DNA of 64,000 bases from Mycoemilia scoparia (taxonomy: Eukaryota > Kickxellomycota > Kickxellomycetes > Kickxellales > Kickxellaceae). The stretch lies in contig JANBPU010000024.1 in NCBI GenBank assembly GCA_027575805.1, positions 1 through 64,000 of the forward strand. The letters are read 5' to 3'. How positions within the stretch are numbered: the stretch's first letter is position 1; every line of letters begins with the position of its first letter. Under the pieces are notes generated by a model, which was not told where the DNA came from, did not search any database, and worked only from the letters and a program-made list of their open reading frames with translations. A program made the position numbers and the translations under genes. This document shows positions 10,435 to 24,675 of this stretch, in pieces.

Positions 10435-11735
10435 ATGACTAGCTCTCTACCTGTCGATTTGCTCCCATTTTTCGAGCCCAGGGCCCCCCTTGAATACGCA
10501 GTACCTCTTGACCGAGCACCCGAAAAACGAACCGGGCCACAGATATCCGGAATTGCCTCCTTTGTTTCGGAATTCAAAAAACACGACCAGAATTATGTTC
10601 CTACCGAATCAATAAGCGAGCGAAAAGCCCGCCAAAAGCGGGAACGCGAGGCGAAGACAAAGGCCAATATTATTCGTGACAAGCAAAATTGGAACCCTCA
10701 AGAAAACCCCAATGCGACAAGTGATCCATACAAGACTATCGTGGTATCCCGTTTGGTAAGTGCATATGTGTAGTTATTATGAAGGGCTAAATTAATATTA
10801 TCAATGACAATATAGACTGGCCTGCCAGTAAAAATTAGTAGCCCTTCAAAAGTAATCACTCATATGTATGTGTGTTCTGGAGAGCATGCCAGGCATTTAT
10901 TTTGGCCTTGAAGCAAATCTCTAACCACAAATCTATGGCCATTTTCTATGATGAAAAATAGCATTACGACATTACAGAGAAAGAGCTTAGACGAGAGTTT
11001 GACGCATTTGGCGAAATCAAGCAGGTACCACATCTTTTCAATGTCATTTCTAGGCGAATATTTTTCTATGCAGCTTTCTGTAACAGGCTTCTTTTTTGGA
11101 CTATAGGTTTGTTTGGTCAGAGACAAGGAGGGCAGCTTTAGGGGATATGCATTCATAGAGTATGAGAATGAACGGAGTGTAAGAGAAGCATTCATGGATG
11201 CAGATGGGTCAAAGATTCTTGGAAGAAGAGTGGTAGTGGATGTTGAGCGAGGACGTACAGTTCGCGATTGGCTGCCAAGAAGACTAGGTATGTTTCCAGA
11301 TTATGTGCTCTAAGTTCATTAAACAACAACACACATATTTTACTAGGGCTATTTCAATTCCTTGTTTCTATAGGTGGCGGTCTTGGTGGAACGCGTATCG
11401 GTCCAAAGGAATTGAACCAAAAAACATCAGGTAGATTCGATCCAAAGTCCCCAGCTCCAGTTGAATCGTCTAGTCGCCATGGATATGGTGCACCTCGCAG
11501 CAGTGACCGCGGGTACCGCGAAAACAGTTACAGAGGTGGTGGAAGTAGACGGGATAGGGACAGAGATAGAGATAGAGATAGAGACTATAGAAGCTCAAGA
11601 GACTACCGGGGACGCGGCAGCGGATATCGTGACCACGGCAGAGATGGGCGGTCGCGGTATAGGAGTCGGTCTCCTGTCCGTCGCAGTGGACGGTCAAGAT
11701 CAAAGGACAGGGATTACTATCGACGTCGCCTATAG
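10435..11735 (+). CDS. SNRNP70: U1 small nuclear ribonucleoprotein 70 kDa protein
   Basis: Four exons: 10435-10755, 10962-11024, 11107-11287 and 11374-11735, joining in frame to 308 residues. The N-terminal U1-70K segment (LPPNLL-type motif here [13 protein letters not shown], then a long basic helix) is followed by one RRM with RNP1 as [12 protein letters not shown]. The conserved tail after the RRM is [17 protein letters not shown], then [11 protein letters not shown]. The C-terminus is an RD/RS-rich low-complexity region with short RDRDRD runs. U1-70K binds stem-loop I of U1 snRNA and defines 5' splice sites. Intron 1 contains a family B transposon. The gene is tail-to-tail with poly(A) polymerase, 252 bp between stop codons. 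Confidence 0.96.
10767..10864. mobile_element. family B MITE inside U1-70K intron 1
   Basis: It begins near GAAGGGCTAAATTAATATTA, has the B core TCAATGACAATATAGACTGG, and ends GCCCTTCAAAAGTAATCACT. It occupies nearly half of the 206-bp intron, leaving donor, branch region and acceptor outside it. Confidence 0.7.
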
Positions 11736-11987
11736 ATGCCAAGTTGCTGTACCTTTTATTGTCTTTATTAAATTATCATTGTGGCCTATCGTTCCAAAAG
11801 CAGAACATATCTCCTGTATTCAAAAATTTGGCAATAGCTGCTGCTATTATGACTAAAAAATACAATTGATTCTAAAGCCATATTTAAATTGTACATTTTA
11901 TTATCGTGCTAAATCAAAGACTGTGTCTTATCAACTATCAAAGATCTAGAAAAAAGCCAAAATAAGCATTTTTATGTAAATTTAATG

Positions 11988-14434
<2,447 letters not shown>

Positions 14435-14734
14435 TTTCTAAACAATTTCAAACAATAAAACAAAACATACACTCACTCACTCATGTTGACCTTTTGCTTT
14501 AGAGTCTTTACACGTTATATTAAACTTGTAATTCACTGGGCTTTGGCTTGATATAATCTGATCTAGAACAGCGACTGCCCATAACTCTCTCCAACAAGAA
14601 TTAAAGCTTATTAAAGTGGGCGTGGCTATAAAACTGGAGACATTGGACTTTTGTTGGCGAGAAATAAACACATGACTGTGGTACTGTTAGTTCCAAGCAT
14701 TTCCTATTGATATCACCAATACCAATTCTTTGCT
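14435..14734. promoter_or_regulatory. shared divergent promoter of PAP1 and PRCC
   Basis: A 300-bp spacer lies between two start codons pointing away from each other. No clear TATA box was seen. Co-regulation of the two RNA-processing genes is possible but is inference from position alone. Confidence 0.5.
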
Positions 14735-16212
14735 ATGTCCTTGGTTTCAGACTATAGATCATCGGATTCCTCAGACTCGGACGATGCACCGCGGCCAGAC
14801 ATCAATACGCAGAATCGGCCAGGAAAAAAGAGAATAACAACCAGCGCTCCAAAGGAGTCGTGGAAGGAAATAGTAGCAAGAGAAAGGGAAGAGTTGCAGC
14901 AGGGCCAGCCTGGGAAAAGCGGCAGGCCCGGGCTTTCTGCAGCCCTATCAGCACTTTTGCCAAAACCTAGAAATAGCCCTGCTCCTAAATTTCACAAACC
15001 CCCTAAAAACACACCAAATACTGAAACAAAGAGTGCCACAAAGGAGCAGAAGGCCCCACCACCTGTACAGCCCGGCTCTGACACAGATCAAAGCGATAAA
15101 GAAAGCGATTGCGATATTGGAAGCGTCTCCTTTTTCACCATTGGTAAGCCACTCGGCACTTTTCAGTAAATGACAATTCAACTAATGTTCAGGTATTTGT
15201 AGCGCACAAAAGACTAAAGCTTTCTTCCTCCGTGATAGGCCATCACGAAGAAGGTGGCGATGTCTTGAAAGCTACAGAGAAAGAAACTCGCGGCGAGGAT
15301 CCCCCCAAAAAGCACGAGGCATCACCAAGCAATGCAAAGGTTTTGAACCTGGTGTATGATCATTATTCGGGATACTATTATGATTCCAGTTCAGGCGCAT
15401 ACTATTACTACGACTACAGCACAAGCCAATATTTGCCAATACCAGCACAAACCACAGACCAGAATAATGGATCCCCCAGCTCATCAACTGCTGATCAAAC
15501 TGATAAAATTGGCCCTAGTGTGGATTCAGACATGGTAGGTGAATCTTGTAGCCTTGCTGTGGGCAGATGCATTGTGTTACTGCTTACATTATCCCCGCCG
15601 CACATTAACAATATATGGCGCCTCTTGCTAACAACTGCAATTCGACCCAATAGCTCAAAGGCCTTGTTGGCAAGCGGGAGCGCGAGCTGCTCAACAGCGT
15701 GGCCATACCAGACATGCAAGCTATATCGCAAGCTGGCCAGCTAAGCGGTTCCGACCACATAGCCCCCACACATGGCTCCACCAGCAACATACGAGCAACA
15801 CAGCCGCCAAAAGAGGTCTACCAGGTAAGCATGGCGCCTGTACAAAACGCGCGCCCTGCAGCAAATACTACTTTAAATGCCTATCTTCAAAGACGTCGTT
15901 GCTAATTCACCCCATCCTCCCTTTGCGCGTTACACTTTCGTCTTTAGCACCTCCAGCCGAGCAAGAAGCAGAAGCAGCGTCACAATATCATGTACTTGGC
16001 CTTCCAAGCCAAGGCCAATGAGCTCAAATTGCAGGAGAGCTATGCGGCCAACCGCAAGACGAAAAAGGAAACTCAACAGAAATACGGTAAGCCTACGAGC
16101 CTTTCACTCCTCGCTTAAATCCTTGCGACATAGCAACATGAAACCGGCGGTCTTACTAACCAGAACATCTCTTTGCACATGCTCCCATGTTTGCGCGTGT
16201 ATAGGCTTTTAG
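14735..16212 (+). CDS. PRCC: PRCC homologue, spliceosome-associated nuclear protein
   Basis: Five exons: 14735-15143, 15239-15534, 15654-15824, 15948-16086 and 16205-16212, joining in frame to 340 residues. The N-terminal half is acidic then proline-rich. The middle has a Tyr-rich segment (DHYSGYYYDSSSGAYYYYD) recalling OCRE-like aromatic repeats. Then comes GKRERELL, and a C-terminal conserved domain with HNIMYLAFQAKANELKLQES and the terminal QQKYGF. That ending matches the invariant C-terminus of the PRCC family, whose human member binds MAD2L2 and is found in spliceosomes. The last exon is only 8 bp (GC TTT TAG plus the phase base) and completes the GF-stop. The family is absent from budding yeast. 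Confidence 0.9.
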
Positions 16213-16980
16213 AAGTTTTTCTAGCAAATGTTTTCGAATACACCATCACATGATGTTACAACGTAAATCAGCATAGAACAAAACCAGTGAATTTTGCCAT
16301 GAATAGCACAAAGTTCTACTCTTCCCGAGGGTGGCTCTACCTTTTTAAACAATAGCTAATGGCAAACTTGCCTTTGTGGCATGCTTTAGGGCCATGGATT
16401 TGCACACTCAGACAGCAGATCCGACTCCTAGTCTTTGTTATGCATGTTGATCGCAAGGTGAATCAAGGTGCTGGTTATCGTAACTGATCTTTGCCCTCGA
16501 CTGTGTCTCAGGAAATACCCACAGGCGCACTGATCGATCCGATTATCTATCCATCGCTGTCTCAAAAACAAATACTGCTAGAGATCAAGACCCGATAACC
16601 AGGTGTGCGCCAGGTCCGGGCTATATCACCAAAAAGAAAGCCACAGCTTTTTGAGGTACTGCATGGACTCCTGCTGTCAGCACAGGCACCAATCGCTGAC
16701 TATATAAAAGATCTAGGCCTGTTCTTTTGAAACAGACCCATATGAATATTTATGTGTCTTCCTTGGACTCACCCCATCCTATTCTACAACATCTTTAGGG
16801 CCTAGCCTTATTGCTCATTCTTTGAGTCGTCTCTATACTGTTCGCGCCGCCTGGCAATAGTGGTATTGGCCAACCCCTCAGTTTTTTATCCGGCTTCACA
16901 CCTTTGCTTCCTTTTTATTTACGTATACCTTTATCCATCTCGCAGGCAGATACACATACACAAATCCTTGAAAATAAACA
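16213..16980 (+). promoter_or_regulatory. ammonium transporter promoter with GATA sites and TATA box
   Basis: GATA-factor sites (HGATAA or complement) occur at 16475-16480 (TTATCG), 16543-16548 (TTATCT), 16593-16598 (CGATAA) and near 16,886 and 16,930 (TTATCC). A good TATA box, TATATAAAAG, is at about 16,701, some 280 bp before the ATG. Clustered GATA sites upstream of Mep/AMT genes typically bind nitrogen-catabolite GATA regulators (AreA/Gln3). Regulation is inferred. Confidence 0.6.
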
Positions 16981-18522
16981 ATGCTGGGTAAACGGCAAAC
17001 CTCCACAGACCCGATCCCCGGCCTCGACACTGGTGATACAGCATGGGTTCTGGCGTCGACGGCGCTGGTCTTCATCATGATCCCAGGCCTGGGGTACTTT
17101 TACAGCGGCATGGTGCGGAGCAAGAATGCAGTGTCGCTGGTCCTTCTTTGCTCCTTGTCCATGTCCATCATTGCGTTCCAGTGGGTTTTCTGGGGCTACT
17201 CCCTGGCCTTCTCCAAGACGGCCACAAGCAGCGTCATTGGCAATGTTCGCTACTTTCTCTTGCTCCACATCAACGACACAACCCATCCAAACGCCCCGAC
17301 GATCCCAGAAACCCTGTTTGCAATGTTCCAGGGACTTTTCGCTGCCCTTACCGGCGCACTGACCATTGGCGCGGCGGCAGAGCGTGTAAGGTTTATGCCC
17401 ACCTTGGTATACTTTTTTATCTGGACCACCCTTGTGTACTGCCCCATCGCCTACTGGACATGGTCAGCCAACGGATTCCTTTCTAAGCTTGGCGTGTACG
17501 ATTTCGCGGGCGGAACTCCTGTCGAAATATGCTCTGGCTTTTCGGCCTTGGCCTACGCTCTTGTGCTTGGAAAGCGCCATGGCTTTGGGGAGGAGAGCTT
17601 TGAGCCCCACAACTATCTCAACATTCAGCTAGGAGCAGCGCTTCTTTGGTTTGGCTGGTTCGGCTTCAACTCTGGTAGTGTTGTTGCAGCAAATGGTCGT
17701 GCTGGTGTTGCCATTTTCGATACTCATATTGCTGGCGCACTTGCGGGTCTTTCGTGGGCGCTTGTTGCCTACATCCGGTATGGACGCAAGTTCTCGTCAT
17801 TCCACTTTTGTTCGGGTGCAGTCTCTGGAATGGTTGCCATCACCCCGGCCGCCGGGTTTGTGGCTCCATGGGCTGCGCTGGTATTTGGAGCTGTAGCTGG
17901 CGTCGTCTGCCATTTTGCTGTCGAGCTCAAGGAAAAGTTCGGCTTTGATGATGCCTTGGACGTGTTTGCTGTGCACGGTGTGGGCGGCATGGTTGGCATG
18001 CTGTTGACCGGAATATTTGCTGACAAGAAAATTGCCATTCTCAGTGGCCAGGTTATTGGTGGTGGCTGGATTAATGGTCGCTGGAAGCAACTCCCAATCC
18101 AGATGGCTGCCATCGCAGCAGGAGCACTATGGTCCCTAATAATCTCGTTTTTGATCCTCTACATCATGAACCTGATTCCCTTCTTGGAGATGCGTGTCCA
18201 TCACGAAGCAGAGGCCACTGGCCTTGATCTCGCAGAGATGGGCGAAGCAGGGTACAACTATGCTCCCAATCCCAACCAGCCACCCAGCACACTTCTCAGC
18301 TACAACTTTGAACCTACGCCCAAGGATAGCGATACCAATTCGAACACTCGGCGCTCAAACTCTGAGCCACAACAAGATCCCTCGCCAAGTTTGGATGGAT
18401 TGCAAATGAATTTCAATGAAAAGGCACCTAGGCCAGACACAGGCCCATCGGAGCCGCCCAACCAAATGGATGATGAACAAAAAATGAGCAAAGCCCAACC
18501 CGAAATCAACGAAAAACCTTAA
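16981..18522 (+). CDS. Mep/AMT-type ammonium transporter with Glu at the first twin-His position
   Basis: A single-exon gene of 513 residues with the 11-helix ammonium transporter fold. Landmarks are GDTAWVLASTALVFIMIPGL (helix 1), FYSGMVRSKN, FQWVFWGYSLAF, GAAAERVRF, the D174-containing segment YDFAGG, FGWFGFNSGS, the signature FDTHIAGALAGLSWALVA, and AVHGVGGMVGM. The pore twin-histidine pair is E182 (in PVEICSG) and H332, not His/His. In yeast, Mep2 carries His at the first position while Mep1 and Mep3 carry Glu, so this copy is Mep1/3-like. The cytosolic tail (about 405-513) is long, Pro/Ser/Asn-rich and hydrophilic. It imports ammonium at the plasma membrane. Confidence 0.96.
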   Translation: MLGKRQTSTDPIPGLDTGDTAWVLASTALVFIMIPGLGYFYSGMVRSKNAVSLVLLCSLSMSIIAFQWVFWGYSLAFSKTATSSVIGNVRYFLLLHINDTTHPNAPTIPETLFAMFQGLFAALTGALTIGAAAERVRFMPTLVYFFIWTTLVYCPIAYWTWSANGFLSKLGVYDFAGGTPVEICSGFSALAYALVLGKRHGFGEESFEPHNYLNIQLGAALLWFGWFGFNSGSVVAANGRAGVAIFDTHIAGALAGLSWALVAYIRYGRKFSSFHFCSGAVSGMVAITPAAGFVAPWAALVFGAVAGVVCHFAVELKEKFGFDDALDVFAVHGVGGMVGMLLTGIFADKKIAILSGQVIGGGWINGRWKQLPIQMAAIAAGALWSLIISFLILYIMNLIPFLEMRVHHEAEATGLDLAEMGEAGYNYAPNPNQPPSTLLSYNFEPTPKDSDTNSNTRRSNSEPQQDPSPSLDGLQMNFNEKAPRPDTGPSEPPNQMDDEQKMSKAQPEINEKP

Positions 18523-19770
18523 TCCTGTCGAGCAATGTCTGGACTGGACTCTACATTAATTGTGATACTTCCTTAACCATAGTCAAGCAACAATGTTCCA
18601 TATTATTTTACTAATGTATATGCCTTGATTCTTTTATTCGTTCTCTTAAAGATCTGTGTGTTGTGTTTTTAGCAATACACGCCGATTTGTCTATTGTCTT
18701 TGTATGTGCTATTGTATGTGACAACTAAATAAATATAAAAGTTCTCATGAATTTATAAATTGAGTCCGAGTTATCATTTGGGCCCTGTAGCTGCTATTTG
18801 AAACGACAACCAAATTATTTACAGCAGTTGTTATATTTCGTGGTAAAAGCCATACCAATATATCTCCAATTAAATAAAAGCTTATATCTGCGTAAAAGTC
18901 CCTGAAATATCTCATGAGCATAAATTTATCTCCACATCTATTACCAAAAGTCCTCCCCCCCCCCTCCCACACAGATGACCTTAGATACATTTCTAATGCT
19001 TATACAGTAGAATGATGCAATGAGCAATCTTTGATTTGGTCAAGCCAAACACATGTTAATATCCGTATTGTTCAAATGAAGACCTATAGAATGTCTGTTA
19101 TCATTTGATAGGTTCCTGGATTTTCACACCCGGATCAGGGGGTAATTGACGTAACTTTCTATTCGGATCAATGTACTGATGATGCATCCAATGGCTGTTT
19201 GCTTTTAAACCCATGGTTAGACGAAGCTAATGCAAAACAAGAATTCCTTTATTAGCTTGTTTGGTTGTCATCCGGAAATTCACGAAAAATGCCACAAAGG
19301 AAAAAAATTATCACCTGATCGGTATAAAATGTACCGAAGAATGATATGAACATGTCATCTCATGGTAACAAGGCAGACCCTGCCTTGTGAGATATGGTGA
19401 TAAGAAATTGGTATAGAAACTTTGAACTAACTTTGCATTATTAGTTTTATGTGAGGATATTTTTTCAATGGCAAATGTTTGATAATCAACTGTGATTGTC
19501 CCTATAATCTATTGGTCATCAAAAGGTGCCCTTTATAAACGGCATCCATATTGTTAATATCAACGAACACTTATGCTCCTGAAATATCAAAAAAATTCGC
19601 CATTCATTTGATATTGAAACATTGAGCATTTCATAAACCAGATACGGCTTAGCTAATTTCCATTACGTTATGTTGCTTGTAGAGTAATTGTATTATAGTA
19701 TAATATACTGAAAAAGTGTGCTTAATATTCATGGAAAACAGTGTGATTGCATGGCATTAAAGACAAACGC
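18523..19770. other. tail-to-tail intergenic region
   Basis: It lies between the stop codons of the ammonium transporter (+) and the ChAPs gene (-). A polyadenylation-like AATAAATATAAAAG lies near 18,726. There is a 10-C run at 18,955. At about 19,485-19,545 a relic of the family A core (GTGATTGTCCCTATAATC) is visible without clear ends. No gene was recognised. Confidence 0.65.
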
Positions 19771-22700
19771 TTATCGCTCAGTTCCCTCTAATTCAAACTG
19801 GACAGCGTAGTCCAAATACCGTGCCATTAGACGGTCAACATTTGTTGGAAGTCCAAGACTGATCAGTGCATTGCGAACTTTGCTTAGCCCATGCCGACAG
19901 ATGAGCCAGATAACATGAGTGCAAACAACATTAGGGAATGTCATCTCTTTGTACCACCGTGCTTCCCAACATGTCAGTGCAACGGCAGCTTCTAGTGCCT
20001 CCTTAAGATCGTGAGTGTCCTTTCTTATTTCGCCAGGTGGTGGGATAATATCAGGCCTATTGTGAATCTCCTCATCGCAATGATACTCAAGAATACCAAG
20101 CCAGGCCCGGTAACTAAACCTGCGGCCAAGTGCCCACTTGAATGCTTTATACGCCTCGGCTTTGTTTTTCAGTCTGAGGGCCAAGTTTCCTATGGACTCC
20201 CACTCAGCCAGCGTGTACCTGAAAGTCAGGTCCTGGTTGGCATCGAATCTTTGGACATCTGTACGATACATTGTAAAGGCACGAAGATCCTCGTAGAGAA
20301 CCATAAACAGGTTGTCCAGCCAGCGTTCACAAAGTCTCTTTTGCTCTGAATTATTCGATCTCAAGGGACCTGCAACTGCTGGATCTTGCATTTGAGCTGC
20401 CGACGTTGGTGGTCGTTCAAGCTGAGTTTGGGCGTCGACATTGCTTGGTGACAATGGGGCGACAGGATCTTCATTCATAGAATCCTTTAGACCTTGTTCC
20501 TTGGTTTGCTCCCTGTCGGACTCCCTTTCATCAACTTCAGCCAGCTCATTATCTTTGCTCTCTTCACCTGATGGCTGGGGTTCTTGGGCATCTGGCTCAG
20601 AATCAAGATTGATCTCCTCAAGGTTTTCGTTAAGATCTTCTACTGCATCTTTGTCCTGAGTTTTAGCGCTCTTTTCGACTTCTATTTCCTCTTGGTTAGC
20701 ATTCTTGTTTTTCTTGCCCTTCTTCTTGTTCTTCTTTTTAGCACTCTTTGGCACCCCATTGGTTACAGAATCTTGCTCCGACTCTTTATTTCCGTCGGGC
20801 TCCTTTTGCTCTTTCTCACCATCAATAGGCAGGGTGTCTGTTTCATGTCCTTTAGATTCTTCCCTATCTCTATCCTCATCACTTCTCTGACTTAGCTCAC
20901 CCCACTCATTCTGAACATCACTGTTTCCAAAGTCATCTCTAACATCAGACTCTTCGTCCTTGATCTCTGGGAATGGCTTGGCATCAACTGATTTCTTGGT
21001 TTCAGCAAATTCTTCTGAATCTATAACAGCCTTTGACTCTTCATCTTTAATATATGGGAAGGGCTTGGCTTCTGTTGATTTTTTCTTTTCAACAAAACCC
21101 TCAGAAGGCTCCACAGCAGCTTCTGGTTCCTCGACCTGCTCATTATAGGACTCAGATATGCTATTAGTAGTTGGCTTATATTCGTCCTCCATAACAAATG
21201 CCTCGCTTCTTAGAGAAAGTAGGCTGTCCCAGCCAATGTCATCGAGTATAGTAGCCAAAGTCGAATAGGCTTTGGAAAATGTTCCTTTCAACCCAGATGC
21301 TGGCAATCTCAAATAAGGACTTTTATCATTTACTTCCTTCTCATCCGGCTCCTCTTCACTCGCAACCAAGTCTAGAATTTTGGGATCATCGACAATCTCT
21401 GGCACAGGGAAGTTCTGGCGCTCAAACATCAGCGTACGTGGCATCTCTTTTGGAGTGTATGTAAACATTGGACATGAGTTAAGAGTAAGCAAGGCCTCTT
21501 TGAGATTGTCACTTTCCATATAAGCATCCGTTAAATTCAACCAGGCATTGAATTCAGATGAGGCACAGCGAACTCCATGCTGCGCTAGAGTTAATGCTTC
21601 ATCATAATATCCCTTGTTTGTGAGGAATTTTGATTGTGTTTGGAGGATTGGGAAGCACAACTGGCGCTTCTTCCAGACCTCGTTCAAAACTTGAATGGCT
21701 TTGACTTCTTCGTCCTTTTTGAATAGGGCCTCTGCTTCTAAAACCCCGACTTCAGGCTCAATCTTTGCCAAGGGAGCAAAGAATTTGGCCATTGATGAGA
21801 ACCTTCTCGCTGACATGAAATATTCGACCATTGCCTCGGCAAAGAAATTTTGAGAAAATGTCGCAGTCTGTACTTCTGAGCTAGATCCAAGAATCCATCC
21901 CTTTAGGAATAGCTCTTGTGCATTTTCAAGAAATTGAGCTTCGCTCTTTGGGTTTGGTAACGGTGTTATTCTGCGTAACGCATTGAAGTCGTAGCCTTCT
22001 GACTCTTTATATAGAATAGCGCGCAACATGGCGCTGATGCTACACTCCTTCCAGGTCTGCTCAGTAGGATCTTTTCTAAAATAAAGAAATTATTATTATT
22101 TTTGATATAGATCAGGGATATCTAAAAGCACATACTAGATTAATGATTGATTTTTACCTTTCACCACTGGCTGTTACAATGTAGGCATCAACACTCCCTG
22201 GAATGTTGACTTGTACGCGGACATCCTCGTGCGTGAATGCGTTATAGCAACTATTTAATAATAAATAGATAAGAACTTTGACTCTTGGAGTGCGCATCAA
22301 TCGAAAAATAATAGGAAACTAACCAGAAAATTCCGCTCTGAATTGTCCAGCTATGAGAGACATTGCCAAAGAATCCCACGGTTTTTGCCTAAAAAGCAAT
22401 TGTGTTAGAGTATAGAATGTTAGAGTTATGCTTAAGCCGACCTTGCATCATAGTTTGTATCAATATGGGCAAGTTCTCCACCAAAACAGATCCGATTGGT
22501 ACGCCCATACATTCACCCAAATCAGCCCATAAGCCATACATTTCAGCTGGAGTCGAGCTGATGGTTGGCTAGTATCCAAGGGGATATTCTGGTACGTTTT
22601 TAGAGGACCCTGGCATATGCTAATGAGATGCCTACCATATTGTTTTGTAGCGTAGTTATGTAAGCAGCTATTGATGCTGATGACGATGCATCAATGCCCA

Positions 22701-23058
22701 ATACATGGTGATATGACCCAACCTAAAAACCCAAAGCATCTTTGCATCAGCATCATAGACTATGTGTATTAGAGTGTAATTTGCTAGATCGTTCTCTTTG
22801 TATAAGTACCCTCTTGTCTTTGTTGCCGACATTGCTTCTCTTGGTCAGATGACAAATGTCCGGAGGTCCCAATTCGCGAAAGGATGCTAAATGTGAAATA
22901 TATAATTAGTTTTGCGCCGGTGGCCCTTTGCAGGCATATATCAGAATGATACTATTGCACTTACGAAGCTCTTCACGACGCGATTCTAGACACTCGCCCA
23001 AATGAGCCTCAAAGTACTCGGGAATGTCAATTAGTGTGTCATTGTTATTCTCTGCCAT
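19771..23058 (-). CDS. ChAPs family protein (Chs5-Arf1-binding, exomer subunit; Bch1/Bud7-like)
   Basis: Seven exons: 23058-22965, 22886-22810, 22722-22636, 22568-22482, 22388-22324, 22250-22158 and 22075-19771; 935 residues if correct. N-terminal exons give MAENNNDTLIDIPEYF, then YHHVLGIDASSSASIAAYIT and FGNVSHSWTIQSGIF. The large last exon has TPR-like helices: FFAEAMVEYFMSARRFSSMA, NKGYYDEALTLAQHGV and NAWLNLTDAYMESDNLKEAL. A long acidic/Lys-rich insert (about 460-730) follows, then the conserved C-terminal domain ending ARYLDYAVQFELEG. Exomer sorts chitin synthase and other cargo from the trans-Golgi to the surface. Exon 4 is uncertain. The obvious GT at 22,441 breaks the frame, whereas a GT at 22,481 keeps it. 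The insert is far longer than in yeast members. Confidence 0.87.
22495..22612. repeat. segment of ChAPs exon 4/intron 3 shared with dispersed fragments
   Basis: The plus strand here shares CATACATTC, CCCATAAGCCATACATTT and TTCTGGTACGTTTTTAGAGG with intergenic copies near 9,838 and 58,140. The similarity crosses the intron 3/exon 4 boundary. Confidence 0.45.
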
Positions 23059-24675
23059 CTCTTTGATGACTTTGGCAGATTAGTATATATATTTTTTAAA
23101 GAACTGAAAATAGGAAGGGCAAATAGGCTTGTGAAGTATACTATAAATAAGGTAGCTTTGTGAAAATGCGAAAAAGGAAGTCCTAATAGAAGGCTCAACC
23201 TGAAATCTTGGCGCGTTTCGACTATACTAATCACAGTCAAATCTACATAGTCACTTGCATACGGAATGTGAGTATGGCTAAGTCTGCTCATAACCAGAGT
23301 CTGAATGTGTGGTCTACTTGAACGTCATTATCTTGATTACATTATCAGCACATTCTTGATTTTATCGCATGGTGATTTTAACCCTTTTGGAATAGTATAA
23401 AGATAACTATAAGGCTTGTATAATTTGAAAACCCACCACTAGCGTTTTTTCAATAGTACAGAGATCCAGATAATATGTTGTCATTTATTCGAGCTTTACT
23501 GTGTGGATCCCAACTATGGACCAGGACCATTCTCTAATTATACAGATAGCAGATTATGCATTTTAAATTTAGACGAGTTTTACTGTAGTAGCTACTTGGG
23601 GTGATACTAAAGCATTTTATTCTCCTAATGAATTATAGTAACCACTTGGGGATCCATAACGCAAATAAAATGTCCCACTCTATGTATTCATGTGGGGAAT
23701 AATTTTTGAAGAGTGAATTTTGGTGACCAATGATTATAGGGGCAATCACAGCCAAATGGATGTCCAGTTTTACTAGTAAACTTTCACCCTTCAAAAATTA
23801 TGATCCATATAGAGAGAAACATAATGAATATCCAAAATCATATCAGCAAAAGACATAGAATAGAGTGAGTGAGAGCATTTACAACAGAATAAAACGGAGT
23901 TTGGAGTAATTATCGCATTGGTGCTTTGCTGGACACCGTCAACAGTCTGCCTGGTGGCATTGCTCTGCCAAAAAAGCATATCTTGACCAAAGATTGGATC
24001 TGCAAAGAACGCGCATGATAACAAAATACAGAACATCAGAGATCCTGTGTTTATTTGCCATCCAACGACATTGCTGGAACTCCATGTGTTGACATTTTTC
24101 ACTATCAGTTTCTTGCTTTCATTTTCTAGGAATATCAGATTTCATAGTAGTGCTAGAATATTTATTTAGATCCTTTTGTTGATTTAAATTGAGCGTCTTT
24201 ACTCAAAGAGTAGCAATTGCTAAAATATTGATTTAACAAGAAATAACATCAGTGTTGAGTACAGTACACTCTATTTACCTCAACACAAAATTATTACGAA
24301 TTTGCTGATATGGCATCAAAATCGGTTTTAACAGCTCGTGCTGTACAATAAATAAGTGTAAAGAAGCCTGTTAAATCCTATATCAATATTAAAATGTTCT
24401 TCTTTGCATTAAAAACAGTAGCTAAAGGTATGATGCAGTTGATTCCATCAAGAAATAACATCTATTAATTTCATATTATAAGCAACTGAGAATATATATT
24501 GCCACATGTTTAATATTGAGATATCCTATGTATAAGATTCAGGCACAAAGAATATTTAAAAACCCACTGCCATGGCACTTTTCAACTTCAACTTGCCATA
24601 CTCACATTTTTATATTCCTTTTCTTAAACATCATCATATTTACCAATTGTAGCATACCCGATATATCAACTAAGA
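23059..24675. other. divergent intergenic region, AT-rich
   Basis: It separates ChAPs (-) from the unrecognised membrane protein gene (+) and contains one family A element. The remainder is AT-rich; short open frames here have no recognisable composition. Confidence 0.65.
23691..23807. mobile_element. family A MITE
   Basis: The left end is GGGGAATAATTTTTGAAGAG; the right end is CACCCTTCAAAAATTATGAT followed by TA. The core is nearly identical to the 7,768 copy (GGTGACCAATGATTATAGGG, GTTTTACTAGTAAACTTTC). The left TA is replaced by CA. Confidence 0.85.

Noticed and set aside
23791..24102. 103-codon minus-strand frame next to the ChAPs gene
   Set aside because: It overlaps a family A element at its end and shows no protein-like conservation.
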